Part shown: positions 60,801 through 64,000 of the stretch, in pieces
Position numbering within the stretch: position 1 is the stretch's first letter
Layout: every line of letters begins with the position of its first letter
Assembly: GCF_017875765.1 (NCBI RefSeq)
Contig: NZ_JAGGNA010000001.1
Location: 3,189,001 to 3,253,000, forward strand
Direction of reading: 5' to 3'
From: Flavobacterium sp. CG_23.5
GTDB taxonomy: Bacteria; Bacteroidota; Bacteroidia; Flavobacteriales; Flavobacteriaceae
DNA: 64,000 nucleotides
Notes under the pieces: model-generated
Databases searched by the model: none
What the model was told of the DNA's origin: nothing
Seen by the model: the letters and a program-made list of their open reading frames with translations, nothing else
Made by a program: the position numbers and the translations under genes

Positions 60801-62438
60801 ACATTCAGCGGCGGAACAAGTCCTTATATGGTGAACTTCAACGGTGCAGGCTACTTGGCTCAAACGTCTCCAAAATCGTACACAGGTCTTACCGCCGGTA
60901 CATACACTTGGATTGTTAAAGATGCCAACGGATGTATTATGCAAGGTTCCGAAACTATTGCACAGCCAGCATTGCTTGTGGCTAATGTTACTCCAATAAA
61001 TCCTAAATGTTGTTATGATCCTGACGGTTCAATAACCATTTCTGCTACTGGAGGTACAGGAACACTGATGTATTCCATCAATAATGGAACATCTTACCAA
61101 ACATCTAATGTATTTAGCGGATTACTTGCTGGAACATATAACTGGGTGGTAAAAGATGCTAATAATTGCATCTTGAGAGGTACGGTTACTTTAACCAATC
61201 CTCCATTGATTGTCGCAACATCAATTCTTGTGAATCCTAAATGTAATGGAGGAACAGACGGTTCGATTACGATTATCGCTTCAGGAGGTACTGGTACATT
61301 AACGTACTCCATTGATCAAGGTCTTACTTATCAATCATCCAATGTGTTTACAGGCCTTGCGGCAGGAGAATACAAATGGAGAGTGAAAGATGCCAATGGC
61401 TGCTTATTGAAAGGTACGTTTATCTTGACCACTCCACCAGCGGTGACAGTAACAGCAACTCTTGTGAATCCTAAATGTAATGGAGGAACTGACGGTTCGA
61501 TTACTGTTAATGCTACGGGAGGAACTGCTCCTTTGATGTACTCTCTAAATGATGGTGCTACTTACCAATCGTCTAATGTGTTTACTGCTTTAGCAGCTGG
61601 ACAATATCAATGGGCGGTTAAAGAGAACAATGGTTGTATTTCCAGAGGTACGGTTAATTTAATTAATCCTGTAATGATAGTTGCATCAGCAACACCTACA
61701 AATCCTAAATGTAATGGAGGAGCCGACGGTTCATTTACCATCACAGCAACAGGAGGAACAGGGGTATTGATGTACTCTGCAGATAATGGAGCAAATTACC
61801 AAACTTCTAATGTATTTGCTGCTCTTAAGGCTGGGGAATACAAATGGGTGGTAAAAGATGCCAATGGATGTATGATGAGTGGAACTGTTAACTTAGTGAA
61901 TCCGATATTAATTTCGGTATCTGTAGCGGCAGTAAACCCTTCATGTTGTGAAGCTTTAAAAGATGGTTCAATCACATTGAACGCTTCTGGCGGAACGGGT
62001 GCATTCATGTATTCCATCAATGGTGGAACTACGTACCAAACATCTAATTTCTTTGGTAGTTTAACTGCGGGAGTGTACAATTGGATTGTGAAAGATGCGA
62101 ACAACTGTGTTATAAGCGGTACGGTTACTTTACGTAACCCAACTGATCCACTTGCTAAACCAGCTGCGCCAACTGTGACTGCTAGTTTTACAGCATATCC
62201 AGTTCCTTTTAAAGATGTTCTTACAATCAGATACGATTTTGATTACCAATCTGACGTCACAATTGAAGTATTAAATTCACAAGGAATGCCTATACTTTCA
62301 AAAACTGATACTAATAGTTATTTAGGCAAAGAAATTATGCTACACCTTCATACATATCAAGGTCAAGAGCAAGTTTATCTTGTCAAAGTAACTACTGATA
62401 GAGGAAGTAGCGTTAAAAAAGTAATGTCTTCTAAATAA
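54831..62438 (+). CDS. Giant SprB-repeat surface protein with T9SS type A sorting domain (2535 residues)
   Basis: Predicted exported adhesin. A 55-residue extension precedes the signal helix (WVATSLLLIVFLLSN, cleavage near AQG). A domain of about 320 residues (GFVPVLAPKSGSGVDGDAYAH, FAGDRQVTNGSSYIDFEFLQ) resembles a secreted 'GADR...GFWFLQ' module of unknown role. It is followed by one divergent repeat, eleven A-type repeats (78 residues each, VSPKCNGGTDGS, SANDGSTYQASNVFSG), nine B-type repeats (80 residues) that are practically the same as in locus 1, five C-type repeats and the sorting domain (FTAYPVPFKDVLTIRYDFDY...VMSSK). The order A-B-C, with A lacking in number in locus 1, shows a modular gene. 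Confidence 0.9.
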   Translation: MKKNTIFKFFDFLYNKIMSCFLTKNSTSKLNFKKFNKRPTVNYLSRLEQFQWRQWVATSLLLIVFLLSNTTIQAQGSIKGFVPVLAPKSGSGVDGDAYAHMPAGYENVGDLFDAQHPDINGHGVINPFTGELLYPGQSFFLQDRYENDLTIFTSSNKINDNPNTYTWGPGNSPNKNEIQNAGAHFSYGDPNLPGGVATDLWCLFAGDRQVTNGSSYIDFEFLQKSMTITGATMASNGSITGGSGGFTSLGTDGGRTLGDILITIEFTNGGGDANAVIRVWSAKAGGGFEYVIHPNSEFLGKIFITNNDTVTHVPFDVYGSDPNGTGVGGDYAPNQWAEGAINLTQVFKNAFKDPCFSISTVFIRTRSSGSSQQSELKDFPGAPIQFTVDGRPKGVAVATNPACNGGFGSIDLTVTGGTAGFTYSWTGPNNFTASTQDISNVLAGTYQWQITDSKGCKSSGSVVVSQPPAIVVSSAVLVSPKCNGGTDGSITITATGGTGTLMYSANNGTTYQASNIFSGLTAGTYLWAVKDANNCVLKGSVTITQPTAIAVSAVLVSPKCNGGTDGSITITASGGTGTLMYSANDGSTYQASNVFSGLTAGTYLWAVKDANNCVLKGSVTITQPTAIAVSAVLVSPKCNGGTDGSITITATGGTGTLMYSANDGSTYQASNVFSGLTAGTYLWAVKDANNCVLKGSVTITQPTAIAVSAVLVSPKCNGGTDGSITITATGGTGTLMYSANDGSTYQASNVFSGLTAGTYQWAVKDANNCVLKGSVTITQPTAIAVSAVLVSPKCNGGTDGSITITATGGTGTLMYSANDGSTYQASNVFSGLTAGTYLWAVKDANNCVLKGSVTITQPTAIAVSAVLVSPKCNGGTDGSITITATGGTGTLMYSANDGSTYQASNVFSGLTAGTYLWAVKDANNCVLKGSVTITQPTAIAVSAVLVSPKCNGGTDGSITITATGGTGTLMYSANDGSTYQASNVFSGLTAGTYLWAVKDANNCVLKGSVTITQPTAIAVSAVLVSPKCNGGTDGSITITASGGTGTLMYSANDGSTYQASNVFSGLTAGTYLWAVKDANNCVLKGSVTITQPTAIAVSAVLVSPKCNGGTDGSITITATGGTGTLMYSANDGSTYQASNVFSGLTAGTYLWAVKDANNCVLKGSVTITQPTAIAVSAVLVSPKCNGGTDGSITITATGGTGTLMYSANDGSTYQASNVFSGLTAGTYLWAVKDANNCVLKGSVTITQPTAIAVSAVLVSPKCNGGTDGSITITATGGTGTLMYSANDGTTYQASNVFSGLTAGTYLWAVKDANNCVLKGSVTITQPTILVATDGHSDVKCNGGTDGSVTVTFSGGTSPYMVNFNGAGYLAQTSPKSYTGLTAGTYTWIVKDANGCIMQGSETIAQPTILVATDGHSDVKCNGGTDGSVTVTFSGGTAPYMVNFNGAGFVAQTSPKSYTGLTAGTYTWIVKDAYGCEQSGSETIAQPTILVATDAHTDVKCNGGTDGSVTVTFSGGTAPYMVNFNGAGYLAQTSPKAYTGLTAGTYTWIVKDANGCTMQGSETIAQPTILVATDAHSDVKCNGGTDGSVTVTFSGGTSPYMVNFNGAGYLAQTSPKSYTGLTAGTYTWIVKDANGCIMQGSETISQPTILVATDGHSDVKCNGGTDGSVTVTFSGGTSPYMVNFNGAGYLAQTSPKSYTGLTAGTYTWIVKDANGCIMEGSETIAQPTILVATDGHSDVKCNGGTDGSVTVTFSGGTSPYMVNFNGAGYLAQTSPKSYTGLTAGTYTWVVKDANGCIMEGSETIAQPTILVATDGHSDVKCNGGTDGSVTVTFSGGTSPYMVNFNGAGYLAQTSPKSYTGLTAGTYTWIVKDANGCIMEGSETIAQPTILVATDGHSDVKCNGGTDGSVTVTFSGGTSPYMVNFNGAGYLAQTSPKSYTGLTAGTYTWIVKDANGCIMEGSETIAQPTILVATDGHSDVKCNGGTDGSVTVTFSGGTSPYMVNFNGAGYLAQTSPKSYTGLTAGTYTWIVKDANGCIMQGSETIAQPALLVANVTPINPKCCYDPDGSITISATGGTGTLMYSINNGTSYQTSNVFSGLLAGTYNWVVKDANNCILRGTVTLTNPPLIVATSILVNPKCNGGTDGSITIIASGGTGTLTYSIDQGLTYQSSNVFTGLAAGEYKWRVKDANGCLLKGTFILTTPPAVTVTATLVNPKCNGGTDGSITVNATGGTAPLMYSLNDGATYQSSNVFTALAAGQYQWAVKENNGCISRGTVNLINPVMIVASATPTNPKCNGGADGSFTITATGGTGVLMYSADNGANYQTSNVFAALKAGEYKWVVKDANGCMMSGTVNLVNPILISVSVAAVNPSCCEALKDGSITLNASGGTGAFMYSINGGTTYQTSNFFGSLTAGVYNWIVKDANNCVISGTVTLRNPTDPLAKPAAPTVTASFTAYPVPFKDVLTIRYDFDYQSDVTIEVLNSQGMPILSKTDTNSYLGKEIMLHLHTYQGQEQVYLVKVTTDRGSSVKKVMSSK
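56268..58804 (+). repeat. Eleven tandem 234-bp repeats (A-type units)
   Basis: CCTAAATG landmark recurs every 234 bp from 56268 to 58608 (11 units). Units are near-identical, with a few synonymous changes (for example TTATGGGC vs CTATGGGC). The last unit joins the B-type array in frame. Confidence 0.92.
58821..60980 (+). repeat. Nine tandem 240-bp repeats (B-type units), locus 2
   Basis: Nine units of exactly 240 bp from 58821, no indels. Sequence is interchangeable with the B array at 47101-51900; the stretch 59306-59740 equals 49741-50175. Confidence 0.93.
60981..62130 (+). repeat. Five C-type repeats, locus 2
   Basis: Same five units in the same order as 51901-53060. The first three units are almost identical at DNA level, the last two are more diverged. 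Confidence 0.85.
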
Positions 62439-62493
62439 TTTTAAATAATTAACTAATCCTATAAAATATAGAGAAGGATTGGAGTTTAAGATT

Positions 62494-62522
62494 AAACCTC
62501 GAAAGTTATACTTTCGAGGTTT
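62494..62522 (+). terminator. Terminator of locus 2
   Basis: 12-bp perfect stem (62494-62505 with 62511-62522), 5-nt loop and T run. Confidence 0.85.
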
Positions 62523-62999
62523 TTTTTTGACTTTTTTCTCGCACTGAAATCAGCATATTTCAAATTTTGGCCGTAAGGGACTTTTGAAAAATGGAGTTGT
62601 ACTTTAAATAATCAAGGATAAAACTGATTTGTGGGATAATAAAATCATTTCCAAAAAAAAGAGGATTTTAAACATAAAACACTAAATACGTTGAAGGAAA
62701 TAGACAAAATACCTGTTAATAGGACGCTATAAAAATACCATTATGGTTATAAGAAATAACACCATTTTAAGATCTTTTATACTAGTTCATTAAACACCAT
62801 TTCAGATGTCTTTTTTATGAATCCATAATCTATAAGGTTAATTTATATTTAATTGAATTAAAGCTTTCTTTTTAAGTCTAAAGCGATAGTGAGCTAGATT
62901 GTAAGAATTAAATTCGCCCATTTCTCCACTGATTTATAAACCAAAAAATTCCAAAATTGGATAAAAAATAATTTAGATAATAGGATTAGAATTTATCAC
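62523..62999. other. Intergenic spacer between giant loci 2 and 3
   Basis: 477 bp, AT-rich; no gene, RNA or repeat recognised. Confidence 0.5.
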
Positions 63000-63655
63000 A
63001 TTTTATCTTTTTTTATGTGACGATTCCAACGAAAAAAATAAAGTACGGTAAGTAAGAAAAATTGTGTTTAATTTGTCGTTATTTTTAACACGTAATACAC
63101 TAACAATCAATACATTACGTTTTTGTTAATTTTTATTTCTATCTTAATTTTCTTATTTAATGATGTTCTTTGTCGATATAAATGGTGATTTAATCGAGTA
63201 TAATTTTGTTTTTCTGTCTCTTTTTGATTTAATGATTAATTTTAATCTCAGTAAATAATTAAGTTGTTTTTTAATTAAACAGCTTTTAAAAAAGTTTGTG
63301 GATAGGGATGTGTTTCTCCACATTATTATATCCTGATTATGAAGGTTAACTTCATTAATTTTAAATGAAGATGGCTTATTTGCTGTTAGTTACATTTCCA
63401 AAAAATGTAAGATTCCAGTTTTTTCCTAATTACTATTTAATGTTAATTACTTAAAATTAACAGTCTGAATTTTTTCGCAAATCGATTTTATTTGGTAAAA
63501 GAAATGTTGTTTTTATTGAGCAAATAAAAACATTCATTAATGACGGTGACTTCATTATTTTGAATGAAGAGAGTTGATGTTATCTTAAAGTTTTTCTATC
63601 CCAAGTCTGTAAACTTCCTTTTATATCTAATGTATGGTGCTAAAATACTTTTATT
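63000..63655 (+). promoter_or_regulatory. Diverged leader of giant-protein locus 3
   Basis: Less conserved than the first two but with the same landmarks in the same order: TTTTAACACGTAA at 63083-63095, hairpin I CTTCATT/AATGAAG at 63350-63370, hairpin II CTTCATT/AATGAAG at 63550-63569 (200 nt after I), then the ending GTCTGTAAACTTCCT and TATGGTGCTAAAATAC before the ATG. Confidence 0.7.
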
Positions 63656-64000
63656 ATGAAAAAGAGTACACTTCTACAGTTTTTCGTTAATTTATATGGC
63701 AAAATAACCAATAGCCTTTTGACGAAAAATGCTCTTTCTAAATTAAATTTTCCAAAATTTAATGAGAGAACTTCAATCGATTTTTTATCGAGATTATGGA
63801 CCAGTCATTGGCGCCAGTCAATTGCTAAGCCTCTATTATGTTTGGCAGTTATGCTGATGGGCTACACAATTAATGCTCAGAATATTCAAGGTGTTGTTCC
63901 CGTAAAATATCCCCTTACCGGTTCTGGAGTGGATGGCGATGCCTTTGCTCATACACCTGATTTTACTAATTCTCTTTACATTAATACAGGAGACTTGTTT
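63656..64000 (+). CDS. Third giant surface protein, 5' part only
   Basis: Open frame from the ATG at 63656 to the window end (115 codons), no stop. It aligns with the start of the locus 2 product: MKKSTLLQFFVNLYGKI (vs MKKNTIFKFFDFLYNKI), SKLNF, KFN, a signal helix (LLCLAVMLMGYTINAQ) and the mature start QGVVPVKYP then GSGVDGDAFAH. It is very probably a third full-length gene of the same kind. Its repeat content is not visible. Confidence 0.88.
   Translation, partial: MKKSTLLQFFVNLYGKITNSLLTKNALSKLNFPKFNERTSIDFLSRLWTSHWRQSIAKPLLCLAVMLMGYTINAQNIQGVVPVKYPLTGSGVDGDAFAHTPDFTNSLYINTGDLF

Overview
The window comes from a low-GC member of the Bacteroidota, most likely Flavobacterium or a close relative. 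The evidence is the fused SecDF, proteins ending in type IX secretion (T9SS) sorting domains, SprB-type repeats known from flavobacterial gliding adhesins, a SusC/FhuA-style TonB receptor ending in aromatic Phe, and repeated TAnnTTTG promoter -7 boxes (a third of them with a TTG box 18-19 nt upstream). No rRNA, tRNA, CRISPR array, prophage or insertion sequence was found.

Positions 1-44 kb are ordinary chromosome. Two tandem asparagine synthetase genes (the first cut by the window edge) are followed by gyrB, mdh and secDF, each with its own promoter or terminator. Then come an outer-membrane barrel protein and a 756-residue repeat protein with a type B T9SS sorting domain. A minus-strand block carries lgt, yidD, cysS, folE and a class I aminotransferase. 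Next are a secreted aspartyl protease with PDZ, a DUF1573 protein, valS, a YoeB-type toxin-antitoxin pair, a PepSY protein with a TonB siderophore receptor, topB, prfA, pyrF, a BtuF-like binding protein, an alpha/beta hydrolase, purU, a DUF4197 lipoprotein, a VOC protein, a GH130 enzyme and the fused mutase icmF. A 144-bp gene (34018-34161) and a probable small RNA (about 35056-35294, minus strand) are too small for ordinary gene calling.

From about 44.5 kb to the end the window is a tandem array of three paralogous loci for giant secreted repeat proteins. Two are complete (2500 and 2535 residues) and the third runs off the edge. Each locus starts with a roughly 550-800 nt leader with shared sequence blocks and two CTTCA/TGAAG hairpins 198-200 nt apart. 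The encoded proteins start with unusually long N-terminal regions before the signal helix. They carry 26-27 SprB-like repeats of exactly 78 or 80 codons and end in a nearly identical T9SS type A sorting domain. The repeats form a mosaic that has been exchanged between genes. Functionally this looks like a family of cell-surface adhesins made by recombination and expressed from a common, long, structured leader.

A second recurrent structure is a roughly 90-100 bp element with conserved arms and a variable central hairpin. It occurs three times (15985-16074, 30210-30300, 36423-36522), always with the same end facing the start codon of the next gene.
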